From positions 571,975 to 635,974 of the forward strand of contig NZ_FNIX01000001.1 in the NCBI RefSeq assembly GCF_900104175.1: a stretch of DNA of 64,000 nucleotides, read 5' to 3'. Each line of letters opens with the position of its first letter. Positions within the stretch are counted from its first letter, which is position 1. The notes beneath the pieces are model-generated. The model was not told where the DNA came from and made no database searches. It saw nothing but the letters and a program-made list of their open reading frames with translations. Origin of the DNA: Lentzea jiangxiensis. Its GTDB lineage: Bacteria; Actinomycetota; Actinomycetes; Mycobacteriales; Pseudonocardiaceae. Positions 1 through 9,400 of the stretch are shown piece after piece. The position numbers and the translations under genes are program-made.

Positions 1-273
1 GCCTACGAGTCGGTGGGTGATCTGGGGCGGGCGGTCCCGCTGTACGAGGCCACCCTCACCGATCGGGAGCGGGTGTTGGGGCCTGACCACCCCAGCACGC
101 TGATGTCGCGGAACAACCTGGCTTACGCCTACCAGTCAGTGGGTGATCTGGGGCGAGCGGTCCCGCTGTACGAGGCCACCCTCACCGACTGCGAGCGGGT
201 GTTGGGGCCTGACCACCCGACAACAGCAGGGGTCCGCTCCAATCTTCAGGCCACGACCCGCGCAGATCATTGA
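1..273 (+). CDS. TPR-repeat protein, C-terminal fragment (5' end outside window)
   Basis: The reading frame is open from the first base and stops at 271-273, so only the last 90 codons are seen. Residues form 42-residue tetratricopeptide repeats of the kinesin-light-chain type, with the core GDLGRAVPLYEATLTDRERV, then LGPDHPSTL and NNLAYAYQS. The two visible repeats are almost identical in DNA as well, with a period of 126 bases (copies begin near 13 and 139). Such TPR arrays in actinomycetes often form the C-terminus of NB-ARC/STAND-type signalling proteins, but the N-terminal part that would show this is missing. The role is probably protein-protein interaction. Confidence 0.85.
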   Translation, partial: AYESVGDLGRAVPLYEATLTDRERVLGPDHPSTLMSRNNLAYAYQSVGDLGRAVPLYEATLTDCERVLGPDHPTTAGVRSNLQATTRADH

Positions 274-493
274 GTTCCTGGCTGACAGTCACGGCCGGCG
301 GGACAGTCGCGGGACACGAAACGGCTCGGCGGATAGACCTGCAGGTCAACCACCTGAATGCTCGTGCTCGGAACGCCGCACGATGGAACTTCGTAGCTAA
401 TCCGCTGTTCGGTGTTGGAGTAAAGGCCGGGCCTGCGGGCAAGATTCTATGCGTGAGGGTGAAGACCGTAAAACGGCATCAGTGCGACTCGTT

Positions 494-2920
494 CTATTGA
501 AGTCGATCTGAAATTCTCGCTATCTCGTTCCCGAGGCGCGTGCTCTGCTCCCGCCAATTTAGAGATGGGTTGGAAACCGAGGATTCCACCGTGCGCCACT
601 GATTATCCAGATATGTCCGGAAATGACCTGCTCTGCGGAGCCTGTCCATGATCGAGTGTGCGTCGGAAATGAGTCTCCTGTAAGCGTCATCGACTATCGG
701 CGTATCGACCACAACGGCATCGAGGTACGCAAACATTCCTGCGAGCACCCGAGCGGTATAGACTCCGGCCGACGTAACTCGGATGTGTTCGACTCCACTC
801 ACATTGCGTGCGCGAGGGGACCGCTCCAAGATTCCTTTGCGCACCGCCCTCTCTACGGCCCAGGCAATCTGATCGGCGCTAAACCCGCTTTGTTGACCGT
901 ATGTGTAGACATCATCGCTGGAAACAAAGCCTTCGGTTCCTGCCCTGTCGCCAGATGTCTCAACGTATGCAAGAAGAAGTAAAAGCAAGAAGTGCTCTCG
1001 CCCGTCAGGCTCAGATATATCGAAGACGTTCGCAATCGGTGACGATTCAGGCTCGTAGTGCTCGTAGTCGCCGTAGATTGTTGCCCGTAGGAACTCGTGC
1101 AGTGGGATCGTGTAGTGGCCACTCTGGCTGTAAATATCAACGATCTTCCGGGTGTCAACGTGACCACTGCCGATAAAGGACGATACGAAGCTCAATGCGA
1201 GTCTGGTATTCCCTGCGGACAAATTATCGATAAGCCTGACGAGATTCTCGTTATTCTCGAAGTTGTTCAGGAGAACTTCAAGGCAGGCGGTCAGGGAGTC
1301 GGATTCGAGTGTGACCTGAGAGTTGAAGCTTGGAAGAATCGATGGATCTTTGAGTACGTCGAGGGCGAAGCTGGTTCGCTTCTTCAGGACGACGTCCACG
1401 CGGGGCGGTGCGATCGTGAAGACGCGTGGCTGGTACGCCGAAAGCGTCCCTTCGCTCCTGGATCGATAGAATGTGTCTGGACGGAGAGAAACAAACACTG
1501 TTGCGGGCCACTCGCTAGCGAGCGATTGGGCGATAAGGAAGACCTGCTCCTGGAGTTCTGACGCGTGTTGGTCGATGTTGTCCAGGAAGATAACTATCTG
1601 CTTTTGCATGCTTCCACGAAGATGTTCCATGGAGGCTAGGAGGTGAGATGCGCTGTCCGAAGTTAGGCGTGCAAGGTGGCTGAGACGTTCGCGTCGATAG
1701 GCAACTTCATCAATTTCGCGAAGCTCTCCGTAGATTCCCTTGTCGAATCGATTTAGTGCACCGTGATGAACTGCTTCAACGAACTTTCGATCGTTGATGT
1801 CAATGTTGTACTTCTCGCGGAACTGTCGAATTACATCCTCGATGACGAATTCGCGCAAATCTGACATGAGCGCCGACTTCTGCCCAAAATCGACATAGAA
1901 CACTACCGACTGCTGAAATACTTCTTTCGCGTCTACATTGACCAGATGTCGAATGAACATTGTTTTGCCGACGCCTACGTCGCCAAGGAGAATGATAGGG
2001 CGTTTGCTGAGTCCCGATGCAAGGATGTCACCTGCGAGGTTCGGGCTGATCTGCCCTCCGCGGGCTGCCGCAGGTTCGGTTTCAAAGTTAGAGTCAGATT
2101 CATGGAGCAGCGAGTATCTGTTCTCCAGGATCTGCTTACTGAGCATGGCGTATTGTGATAGGGCGCCGCTTGTGGCGTAGGTCGCCCGCAAAAACTCTTC
2201 CTCAAGCTCGGCTGCTCGCGTTAGATCCTCAAGGAAGAGTTCGGCCAGGATTTGAAGTCCTACTTGAATATCATTTCTGCGCTTTATTCCGGGGTAGTGC
2301 GGAATGGATGCAGAGAGTGGTGCAGGTGCAGACTTCTTGCCGCCCTCTTTCAGGGTGACATGCAGGTTTCGCGCCTCAATCCCCGGCTTGGAAAGATTGT
2401 CCCAAAAGAGGCGAAAGTTCTCTCTCATGGCGGAGAGGCTGGGGAATACGAGCGCATTACCTTTTAGTGGCGGAACTCCGTCCGTTCGTACGCCGAGGAA
2501 GGCGACTATTTGCAGGCCATTGCATACCACCGCGAGGGACACTCCACGGGATGCGCAGTAGCCAGCCACTTGCTCTGCGGCGGCCTTGAGCGGTTCGCCA
2601 GCCTTGCCATCGGTGAGGTTGCTTAGTCGCTGGATCGAGGAAGTCAGCCCTGCTGGGATCGAGAAGTATGAACCTTCTCGTTTGGCCTCGACAATTAGTC
2701 GAGTAAAGGGTCGGCCAATGGCGTAGTCAACGTACTTTCCTTCATACGCCGTTTCGGCTTCTATCTGTGCTCGCGGCCAAGCGAGGACCTTGGTAAGAAG
2801 CTGATCAATAAGTTGCAGCCGCGTCGTTGCTTCGTTGCGTTGGACTTCCGCAACGTTCTCGGCCGCCCAGTCGATGAGTTCATCAAGTGCGGCTTTGCCC
2901 TGATCGTACGGCGTACTCAC
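494..2920 (-). CDS. Predicted PD-(D/E)XK nuclease fused to a P-loop ATPase (candidate defence protein)
   Basis: This is an 808-residue protein with a GTG start at 2920. Residues about 40-140 look like the N-terminal nuclease domain of type I restriction subunits: D65, then E78-x-K80 in LIVEAKREG, a D-x(12)-E-x-K pattern of PD-(D/E)XK nucleases. A linker is followed by a STAND/AAA-like NTPase with Walker A GDVGVGKT (313-320), Walker B VIFLDNID (about 443-450) and a sensor-like FVSLRPDTF (about 476). The C-terminal third (about 500-808) is helical and winged-helix-like, with no family I recognise. Base composition is clearly lower in G+C than every neighbour, which suggests transfer. It stands alone, with no partner methylase. 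I infer anti-phage or anti-plasmid activity from the nuclease plus STAND-like ATPase layout; this is not shown. It could instead be a KAP-type NTPase with another role. Confidence 0.7.
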   Translation of the reverse strand: MSTPYDQGKAALDELIDWAAENVAEVQRNEATTRLQLIDQLLTKVLAWPRAQIEAETAYEGKYVDYAIGRPFTRLIVEAKREGSYFSIPAGLTSSIQRLSNLTDGKAGEPLKAAAEQVAGYCASRGVSLAVVCNGLQIVAFLGVRTDGVPPLKGNALVFPSLSAMRENFRLFWDNLSKPGIEARNLHVTLKEGGKKSAPAPLSASIPHYPGIKRRNDIQVGLQILAELFLEDLTRAAELEEEFLRATYATSGALSQYAMLSKQILENRYSLLHESDSNFETEPAAARGGQISPNLAGDILASGLSKRPIILLGDVGVGKTMFIRHLVNVDAKEVFQQSVVFYVDFGQKSALMSDLREFVIEDVIRQFREKYNIDINDRKFVEAVHHGALNRFDKGIYGELREIDEVAYRRERLSHLARLTSDSASHLLASMEHLRGSMQKQIVIFLDNIDQHASELQEQVFLIAQSLASEWPATVFVSLRPDTFYRSRSEGTLSAYQPRVFTIAPPRVDVVLKKRTSFALDVLKDPSILPSFNSQVTLESDSLTACLEVLLNNFENNENLVRLIDNLSAGNTRLALSFVSSFIGSGHVDTRKIVDIYSQSGHYTIPLHEFLRATIYGDYEHYEPESSPIANVFDISEPDGREHFLLLLLLAYVETSGDRAGTEGFVSSDDVYTYGQQSGFSADQIAWAVERAVRKGILERSPRARNVSGVEHIRVTSAGVYTARVLAGMFAYLDAVVVDTPIVDDAYRRLISDAHSIMDRLRRAGHFRTYLDNQWRTVESSVSNPSLNWREQSTRLGNEIARISDRLQ

Positions 2921-3242
2921 GATCGCCTGCTCCCACCTTTAGGCCGACGCGACCCTGGCCCTTGCTGAGGGCGCTGACGAGATGGTATCCCGATCGCGCA
3001 CTGTGATCATCTGCTGACTGGCGCACCTGAACGGGTCGGGCGTACGTCCGCGGTAGGGCAGTCGCACTGCGCGGTCTCAGTCGCATCACTGATCTATGCA
3101 GACGGGGAGGTCCAGGGATCGGTCTGGTTGATGTGAGCGCTTGCCGGCCATCCCGGAGACATGCCTCGGCGCGCGGCGGCGATCATCCAAATAGGACTAA
3201 CTTGGGCCGTCTGGGGGCCGTCGAGCAACCCTAAAGGACGAC
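2921..3242. other. Gene-free spacer
   Basis: This stretch lies between the start of the nuclease-ATPase gene and the terminator of sodN. Short open frames here lack ribosome binding sites and recognisable products. It probably holds the promoter of the minus-strand nuclease-ATPase gene, but I could not identify -10 or -35 boxes with confidence. G+C rises towards the sodN side, so it may contain the edge of the accessory segment. Confidence 0.5.
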
Positions 3243-3289
3243 AAACGACGCTGACCGACGAACAAGGTTTTCGCTGGTCAGCGTCGTTT
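3243..3289 (-). terminator. Intrinsic terminator of sodN
   Basis: A perfect 14-bp inverted repeat (AAACGACGCTGACC at 3243-3256 and GGTCAGCGTCGTTT at 3276-3289) has a 19-base loop. It sits 14 bases after the sodN stop codon. On the minus strand the stem ends in GTTT followed by GTCGTCCTTT, a moderately T-rich tail, which fits Rho-independent termination of sodN. Confidence 0.8.
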
Positions 3290-3303
3290 ACAAGGCTCTG
3301 AAC

Positions 3304-3711
3304 TCAGCCCTGCTTGGTCTCCCAGAAGATCTTGTCGATCTGCGCGATCAGGTCCAGCAGCTGCTGGCCCGTCGCCGGGTCCATCGAGCCCTTGGTGCCC
3401 GACGCACCCGCGGCCTTGGTGGCGCGGTTGAAGAGGTCGTGCAGCTCGGGGTACTTCTCGAAGTGCGGCGGCTTGAAGTAGTCCGTCCACAGCACCCACA
3501 GGTGGTGCTTGACGAGCTCGCTGCGCTGCTCCTTGATCAGGACGGCGCGCTCCCGGAACTCCGGGTCCTCGTTGGCCTGGTACTTCTCCTGGACCGCCTT
3601 GACCGACTCGGCCTCGATGCGGGCCTGAGCGGGGTCGTAGACGCCGCAGGGCAGGTCGCAATGCGCGGTCGCCTCGACGCGCGGGCGGAGAATGCGCGAC
3701 ACGAGTCGCAT
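3304..3711 (-). CDS. sodN: Nickel-containing superoxide dismutase precursor
   Basis: SodN converts superoxide to hydrogen peroxide and oxygen in the cytoplasm. The 135-residue product has a 16-residue leader followed by the nickel hook HCDLPCGVYDP, in which H17, C18 and C22 of the precursor become His1, Cys2 and Cys6 of the mature enzyme. The rest (DPAQARIEAESVK, HHLWVLWTDYFKPPHFEKYPEL, IAQIDKIFWETK) follows the Streptomyces SodN pattern over its full usual length. I chose ATG 3711 because it follows a strong GGAGGAACG site and gives the short leader typical of the family; a longer in-frame start at 3759 is unlikely. The leader must be cut to expose His1, and the maturation protease gene sodX is divergently placed 74 bases away. 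Confidence 0.97.
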   Translation of the reverse strand: MRLVSRILRPRVEATAHCDLPCGVYDPAQARIEAESVKAVQEKYQANEDPEFRERAVLIKEQRSELVKHHLWVLWTDYFKPPHFEKYPELHDLFNRATKAAGASGTKGSMDPATGQQLLDLIAQIDKIFWETKQG

Positions 3712-3785
3712 CGTTCCTCCCAGAGTGAAAACAGTGGATGCTCCGACAGGTAGGAACACTACTCCGGCCGAGCGAAAGGTGATCG

Positions 3786-4088
3786 TTGAGACCGCGTCTG
3801 TCGACGGTGCTCGTCAAGGGGCCGTCCATGGTGCCTGCCCTGAGGAACGACGACATCGTGCTGGTCAGGTGGGGTGCGAAGCCTCATCCGAACGACATCG
3901 TGCTGGTCCGGTGGGACAGTCGGCCGGGGCAGTTGTCGATCAAGCGCGCCTCCCACGAAGTGGACGGGGGGTGGCACGTGGTGGGAGACAACCCGTTCGC
4001 GAGCACCGACTCCGAACACCTCGGACCTGCGAAGGTGCTCGGAGTCGTCAAAGCTCGACTATGGCCGAGGCCGACTCTCAGGCCTTGA
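3786..4088 (+). CDS. sodX: Nickel-type superoxide dismutase maturation protease (S26 family)
   Basis: This 100-residue signal-peptidase-like protein is predicted to remove the SodN leader. The GPSMVPAL motif carries the catalytic Ser14, SIKRA carries the general base Lys53, and GDNPFASTDS (67-76) is the conserved S26 end motif. There is no membrane segment, as expected for a cytoplasmic SodX. The start is a TTG at 3786 preceded by GAAAGGTGA. It is divergent from sodN with a 74-base shared promoter region. The last 11 bases overlap the end of the convergent rmlC-like gene. Two copies of a 24-base segment (3850-3873 and 3892-3915) differ at one base and encode two DIVLVRW blocks 14 residues apart. 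The family normally has two related blocks at this spacing, but the DNA identity is striking. Confidence 0.9.
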   Translation: MRPRLSTVLVKGPSMVPALRNDDIVLVRWGAKPHPNDIVLVRWDSRPGQLSIKRASHEVDGGWHVVGDNPFASTDSEHLGPAKVLGVVKARLWPRPTLRP

Positions 4089-4677
4089 GAGACGCGTACA
4101 AGGCGAGGCAGTCCTCGTAGCGAGGCAGCGCGCCGGCCTCGTAGGCCTCGGACAGGGTGGGGGCCGCGGTGTCCTTCTCCGAGAGCAGGAACTCGAACTC
4201 GCGCGGCCACGGCAGGTCCAGCGCCGGGTCGAGCGGGGTCAGGCCGTGCTCGCCGGACGGGGTGTAGACCGTGGAGCAGAGGTAGTTCATGGTCGTGTCG
4301 TCCTCGAGCGCGATCATCGCGTGGCCGAGGCCTTCGGCGAGGTAGACCGCGTTGCACTTCTTCGAGTCGACGAGCACCGCGTCCCACTGGCCGAAGGTGG
4401 GGGAGCCAACCCGGATGTCGACGACCACGTCGATGAACGAGCCGCGCGGGCAGAAGACGTACTTGGCCTGGGAGGGCGGCACGTCCGCGTAGTGGATGCC
4501 CCTGATCGTCCCCGCGCGGGAGACGCTGTGGTTGGTCTGCGCGACCCGCAGGGGGTGCCCGACCGCCTCGACGAAGGCGGCCTCCTGGTACGGCGAGACG
4601 AACACGCCGCGGTCGTCGGGGAACGTGCGGGGGGTGAACTCCAACGCGCCGTCAATTTTCAGCGAACTCGCCAGCAT
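4078..4677 (-). CDS. RmlC-like dTDP-4-dehydrorhamnose 3,5-epimerase
   Basis: This 199-residue cupin enzyme is predicted to epimerise C3 and/or C5 of a dTDP-4-keto-6-deoxyhexose. The N-terminal pattern FPDDRGVF, the motif RGIHY (catalytic His62), VVVDIRVGSPTFGQW, the STVYTP tyrosine and the LDLPWP aspartate that partners the histidine are all present, so the active site looks intact. No rmlA, rmlB or rmlD lies nearby, so the gene is an orphan. It may serve cell-wall rhamnose with genes elsewhere, or a secondary-metabolite sugar, and whether it acts at C3, C5 or both cannot be told from sequence. The ATG at 4677 fits the family N-terminus. Its 3' end overlaps sodX by 11 bases. Confidence 0.88.
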   Translation of the reverse strand: MLASSLKIDGALEFTPRTFPDDRGVFVSPYQEAAFVEAVGHPLRVAQTNHSVSRAGTIRGIHYADVPPSQAKYVFCPRGSFIDVVVDIRVGSPTFGQWDAVLVDSKKCNAVYLAEGLGHAMIALEDDTTMNYLCSTVYTPSGEHGLTPLDPALDLPWPREFEFLLSEKDTAAPTLSEAYEAGALPRYEDCLALYASLKA

Positions 4678-4707
4678 GTCGTCACTCTAAGGCGTCATTC
4701 TTTCTTG

Positions 4708-4750
4708 ACCGATCGGGTGCTTCCTGCCAGCGGAAACTGACCGGTCGGTT
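4708..4750. promoter_or_regulatory. Two short palindromes between rmlC-like gene and malic enzyme
   Basis: The 333-base gap 4678-5010 between divergent genes holds CCGATCGG (about 4709-4716) and an imperfect 16-bp palindrome AACTGACCGGTCGGTT (4735-4750, 14 of 16 symmetrical). They lie about 30 bases apart, closer to the rmlC-like start. They could be operators for a dimeric repressor. I see no other gene in the gap; short frames there lack support. Confidence 0.3.
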
Positions 4751-5010
4751 CAGAAAACCGGACGGACGTCTTGCTAAATGCCCTCTGACCTGCGGAAAAA
4801 GTGTGATCCCCGCCGCAGACAGAGAGGCGGGACCCTGCCACACTTCCCGTCACCCGCAGCACTCGGACAGTTCTCCGACGCAACTCGTCGGAGGTCGTCG
4901 ACCGAGTTTCAAGGCCCCGTGTACTCGGCGTGACAACGCTGGGACGGTGCGCCGTTTGGTGATGAGCCCACGTTGGGCCACTACGCCGCCCGCACCGCAG
5001 GAGGGACGCC

Positions 5011-6207
5011 GTGACAGCAGTGAACGAAGCCCGTACCGAGAACTCCGATCCGACGACGCTGACGGACGAGGAGATCTTCAACGCGCACCTGGGCGGGAAG
5101 CTCGAGGTCGGCGCGACCGCCTCGCTCGCTGACCCGAAGGCGCTGTCCATCGCGTACACCCCCGGTGTCGCACGAGTGAGCCAGGCCATCGCCCGCGACG
5201 CCTCCCTGGCCGCGAAGTACACGTGGGCACACCGCCTGGTCGCCGTCGTGAGCGACGGCACCGCGGTGCTCGGCCTCGGCGACATCGGCCCGAGCGCGTC
5301 GCTGCCCGTCATGGAGGGCAAGTCCGCGCTGTTCAAGACGTTCGGTGGCCTCGACTCCATCCCGCTCGTGCTGGACACGACGGACGTGGACGAGATCGTC
5401 GAGACGCTCGTCCGGCTGCGCCCGTCGTTCGGCGCGGTCAACCTCGAGGACGTCTCCGCGCCGCGCTGCTTCGAGCTGGAGAAGAAGCTGATCGAGGCGC
5501 TCGACTGCCCCGTCATGCACGACGACCAGCACGGCACGGCCGTCGTGTCGCTGGCCGCGCTCAACGGCGCGAACACCGTCCTCGGCAAGAACATCGGCGA
5601 CCAGCGGGTGGTCATCTCCGGTGCGGGCGCCGCGGGCATCGCGATCGCCAAGATCCTCCTCGCCGCCGGTGCCGGTGACATCACGCTGCTCGACTCGCGC
5701 GGCATCGTCCGCGCGGGCCGCGCCGGTCTCAACCCGGTCAAGGAGGAGATCGCGGCGGTCACGAACAAGGCGAACCTCGACGGCGGCATCGACGTGGCGC
5801 TGCGGGGCGCGGACGTCTTCATCGGCGTGTCGTCCTCCCGGGTCTCCGAGGACCTGATCGCGAGCATGGCGGCCGGCTCGATCGTCTTCGCGCTGTCGAA
5901 CCCGGACCCCGAGGTGCACCCGGAGGTCGCCGCCCGGCACGCCGCGATCGTGGCCACCGGCCGCAGCGACTTCCCGAACCAGATCAACAACGTGCTCGCG
6001 TTCCCCGGCATTTTCCGCGGGGCTCTCGACGCGGGTGCGCGACGGATCACGGAAGGCATGAAGCTCGCCGCCGCGGATGCCATTCTCGCCGTCGCGAAAG
6101 ATGATTTGGGTCCAGACCGAATTGTTCCCTCGGCATTGGACCCGCGCGTCGGACCCGAGGTCGCGGCGGCTGTGGCCGTGGCCGCGAAGGCCGACGGAGT
6201 CGCCTGA
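5011..6207 (+). CDS. NAD(P)-dependent malic enzyme
   Basis: The enzyme oxidatively decarboxylates L-malate to pyruvate with reduction of NAD(P), linking the TCA cycle to pyruvate. The 398-residue protein is of the short bacterial type. SIAYTPGVA holds the catalytic tyrosine, NLEDVSAPRCFE and HDDQHGTA hold acidic metal ligands, and GAGAAGIAIAKILL (about 208-221) is the Rossmann glycine motif. C-terminal motifs FALSNPDPE and FPNQINNVLAFPGIFRGAL are typical. The GTG at 5011 is preceded by AGGAGGGACGCC, a strong ribosome binding site. There is no phosphotransacetylase-like tail. Cofactor preference cannot be decided here. Two hairpins follow the gene. Confidence 0.95.
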   Translation: MTAVNEARTENSDPTTLTDEEIFNAHLGGKLEVGATASLADPKALSIAYTPGVARVSQAIARDASLAAKYTWAHRLVAVVSDGTAVLGLGDIGPSASLPVMEGKSALFKTFGGLDSIPLVLDTTDVDEIVETLVRLRPSFGAVNLEDVSAPRCFELEKKLIEALDCPVMHDDQHGTAVVSLAALNGANTVLGKNIGDQRVVISGAGAAGIAIAKILLAAGAGDITLLDSRGIVRAGRAGLNPVKEEIAAVTNKANLDGGIDVALRGADVFIGVSSSRVSEDLIASMAAGSIVFALSNPDPEVHPEVAARHAAIVATGRSDFPNQINNVLAFPGIFRGALDAGARRITEGMKLAAADAILAVAKDDLGPDRIVPSALDPRVGPEVAAAVAVAAKADGVA

Positions 6208-6209
6208 TC

Positions 6210-6227
6210 AGGCCCTGATCAAGGGCC
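6210..6227 (+). terminator. Small hairpin after the malic enzyme stop
   Basis: A 7-bp perfect stem (AGGCCCT and AGGGCCT) with loop GATCA begins 3 bases after the stop codon. It has no T run. It may act together with the stronger hairpin at 6332-6363. Confidence 0.4.
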
Positions 6228-6331
6228 TTGCATTCGCCACCCATGTGCAAGTTCGCGAGGACCGGAACCACGAACGTGGCTTTTCGTTAACCCTTGCAGG
6301 GGTGGGCGATGACGCTTCGAAGCGCTACCGT

Positions 6332-6363
6332 CCCTCTCCTCGGGTGAACACCCGAGGAGAGGG
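6332..6363 (+). terminator. Strong 15-bp hairpin between malic enzyme and PAS-GGDEF-EAL gene
   Basis: CCCTCTCCTCGGGTG (6332-6346) and its perfect complement (6349-6363) are separated by two bases. It is followed by TTCGTGTTTG on the plus strand. It most likely terminates the malic enzyme transcript. It also lies only 80 bases before the likely start of the next gene, so a 5'-UTR role is possible. Confidence 0.6.
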
Positions 6364-6444
6364 TTCGTGTTTGCCGCCGTTCGGGTGCCGTTGTCGTGTC
6401 CACTCGAATTGCCGCGGGCGGCTAATGCGGGAGAGGGTGGGGCG

Positions 6445-9400
6445 GTGCCCAAGTGGGTGGGACGCGCGACGGTGGTGAACGGCCGTGCACGGGCGGCCGA
6501 CAAACCTCCGATGACACTCGACGGGCTGACAATGCCCGACGCGCCGTCGTTGCTCGTCGACGCCAAAGGCGTCGTCATGCAGGCGAACCCCGCGGCCGTG
6601 GAGCTGGCCGGAGCGCAGGGGGCCGACGACCTCGTCGGGCACCCGCTCGGTGAGCTGCTCCTCGGGAACACCTCCGACCTGCGGCTGTGCCGTGTGGACG
6701 GCAGCGAGCTGCCGGTGCGCGTGGCGCGGCACGCCGTTGCGGGAACGGGCCTGCAGGCCGTCCTGCTGATCGACGTCTCCGACCTCTCGGCCGCCGCGGA
6801 CGCGTTGCGCGACGAGCAGCGCCGCCTGCGCAAGGTGCAGCGGGTCGCGGAGCTCGGCTCCTGGGAGTTCGACCCCCGCACCGGCATGACCGTCTGGTCG
6901 GACACCCACTACGAACTGCTCGGCGTGGACCGCGCCACCGTCGTGCCGGGGGCGCAGGCCGTCCTCGACGTCGTGCACCCCGACGACTACCACATGGTCG
7001 AGACGTACTGGCACGGCCGCGAGATCACCGGCGACCCGATCGACATCGAGTACCGGATCGTGCGCCCGGACGGCCAGCTGCGGTGGATCCGCGGTGTCGC
7101 CGAGGCGCGGCTGGACGACGCGGGCGCCCTGGACAAGATCACCGGCTACATCCGCGACATCACCGAGTCGAAGCGCGCGGCCACCGAGCTCGCCCAGGAA
7201 CGGGCGCGGCTGCTGGAGGCGCAGCGCATCGCCCGCATCGGCAGCTGGGCGTACGAGACCGGAACGCGCGCAGTGCACCGCAGCGAAGTGCTGATGGAGA
7301 TGTTCGCCGAGCTCGGCATGACGCCCGACGACGACCTGCTCAGCGGCGTGCACCCGGACGACCGCGCGGCCGTCAAGGCACTGCGCCACCAGCTGCTGCA
7401 CGCCAAGGACGACGCCCCGGTCGAGGCCGAGGTCCGCAGCGAGATCGGCGAACGCGTCTACATGTGCCGCGCCCGCGCCGAGATCGCGCCGTCCGGCCGC
7501 ATCGAGCGCTACCACGGCACCATCCAGGACGTCACCGAGGCGCGGGCGCTGGAACGCCAGATGCGCGAGGACCGCCGAAGACTGGCGGACGCGCAGCAGG
7601 CCGCCCGCCTCGGCATGTGGGAGTGGAACCCGTCGACGGGCGAGGTCGTCTGGTCGGACATGCTGCGCGACCTCTACGGCATCCCCGCCGACGTGGACGG
7701 CAGCTACCACTACTACCTCGACCTCGTGCACCCCGAGGACCGCGCCTGGGTCGACGACCTGTGGCGCCAGCTCGCCGTCGACGAGGTCGCCGTCCAGTGC
7801 GAACACCGCGTGGTGCGGCCGCACGACGGTTCGACGCGCATCTTCCGCTGCCACGGCATGATCGTCCACGACGCGCACGGCAAGCAGCTCGCCGTCGGCA
7901 CCGCCCAGGACGTCACCGAGCAGCGCGCCGCCGAGGCCCGCATGAAGCGCTCCTCGCAGCGCTTCACCGACCTCGTCTCCGTCACCCCGGTCGGCATCGG
8001 CCTGTTCGACGAGGGCGAGCGGCTCGTCGACGCCAACGACGCGCTGTGCGACCTGCTGGGCATGGAGCTGGAGCAGCTGCGCGGGATGACCGCCGAACAG
8101 CTCACCCACCCCGAGGACACGTCGCCCGGCCTGCAGTGGGCCGCGGAGCGCACGCAGAAGATCCCGCAGCGCATCCTCGTCCGCCCCGACGGCGAGAAGG
8201 TCTACTGCGAGCTGCACATCGCGCTGTCCGTGCAGGACGACGGCCGCCGCTTCTGGCTCATCGTGTTCCTGGACATCACCGAGCGCCGCCGCGCCGCCGA
8301 GGCGTTGCGCCACCAGGCCACCCACGACGAGCTGACCGGCCTGCCGAACCGCGCCCTGGTGAAGGAGATCCTCGGCAAGGCGCTGGAGGGACCGAACCGG
8401 TCCAAGGTCGCCGTCCTCTTCTGCGACATCGACAACTTCAAGCGCGTCAACGACTCCCTCGGCCACGACGCCGGCGACGAGCTCCTCGTCGCCCTGGCGC
8501 GCCGGCTGGAGGGAGGCCTGCCCGACGGCTGCACCGCGGCACGCCTGTCCGGCGACGAGTACGTGATCATCTCCGAGGACATCGAGGCCGTGGGCGGCGT
8601 GGACGCGCTGGCCACCCGGGTGGCGTCGTTGCTGCGCACCGCCGTTCCGGTGCACGGCCAACTGGTCCGGGTCTCCGCCTCGATCGGCGCCGCCGTCCCG
8701 AACGGCTCGCGCGCCAACGGCGCCGACCTGCTGCGGTTCGCCGACGCCGCCATGTTCGAGGCGAAGCGCGCCGGCGCCGGACGGGTGTCGCTGGCCTCGG
8801 CGGCGCTGATCGCGTCCGCCGACCGCCAGGTGCACCTCGAGGGCCAGCTCCGCGACGCCCTGCAGCACGACGGCTTGGCGCTGCACTTCCAGCCGGTCGT
8901 CGGCGTGGACGGCGCCGTGCTGACCGCCGAGGCGCTGGTGCGCTGGCCGCACCCGGACCGCGGCCTGCTGCCGCCGGACGTGTTCCTGCCGGTGGCCGAA
9001 CAGGGCGACCTGATGCGCGAGCTGGACCGCTGGGTGCTGCGGACGGCGCTGCGCGAGGCCTCGACGTGGCCCGCGCCGGACGGCCGCCCGGTCTCGGTGG
9101 CGGTGAACCTCGCGGGCCTCGTGCCCGGTGATCCCGAGTTCGTCGACATCGTGTCGACCGCGATCATGGAGTCCGGCGTCCCGTGGGAACGCGTGGTGCT
9201 GGAGCTCGTCGAGACCGCGTTCGTCGACCTGCCCTCCCGCGTGCGCCAGTCGATGGACGAGCTCGTGAAGCGCGGCGTGCAGTTCGCCGTGGACGACTTC
9301 GGCACCGGCTACTCGTCGCTCGCCCGCCTGAAGGACCTGCCGGCGCAGATCATCAAGGTGGACCGCCGGTTCGTCTCGGGCGTGGGCAACGACTCCTCGG

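Noticed and set aside
3712-3759. Longer SodN start at 3759
   Set aside because: It adds residues absent from the family and loses the GGAGGAACG site that precedes ATG 3711.
4695-6083. 462-codon minus-strand frame opposite the malic enzyme
   Set aside because: Shadow of a well-recognised gene; Ser/Arg/Thr-rich low-complexity translation.
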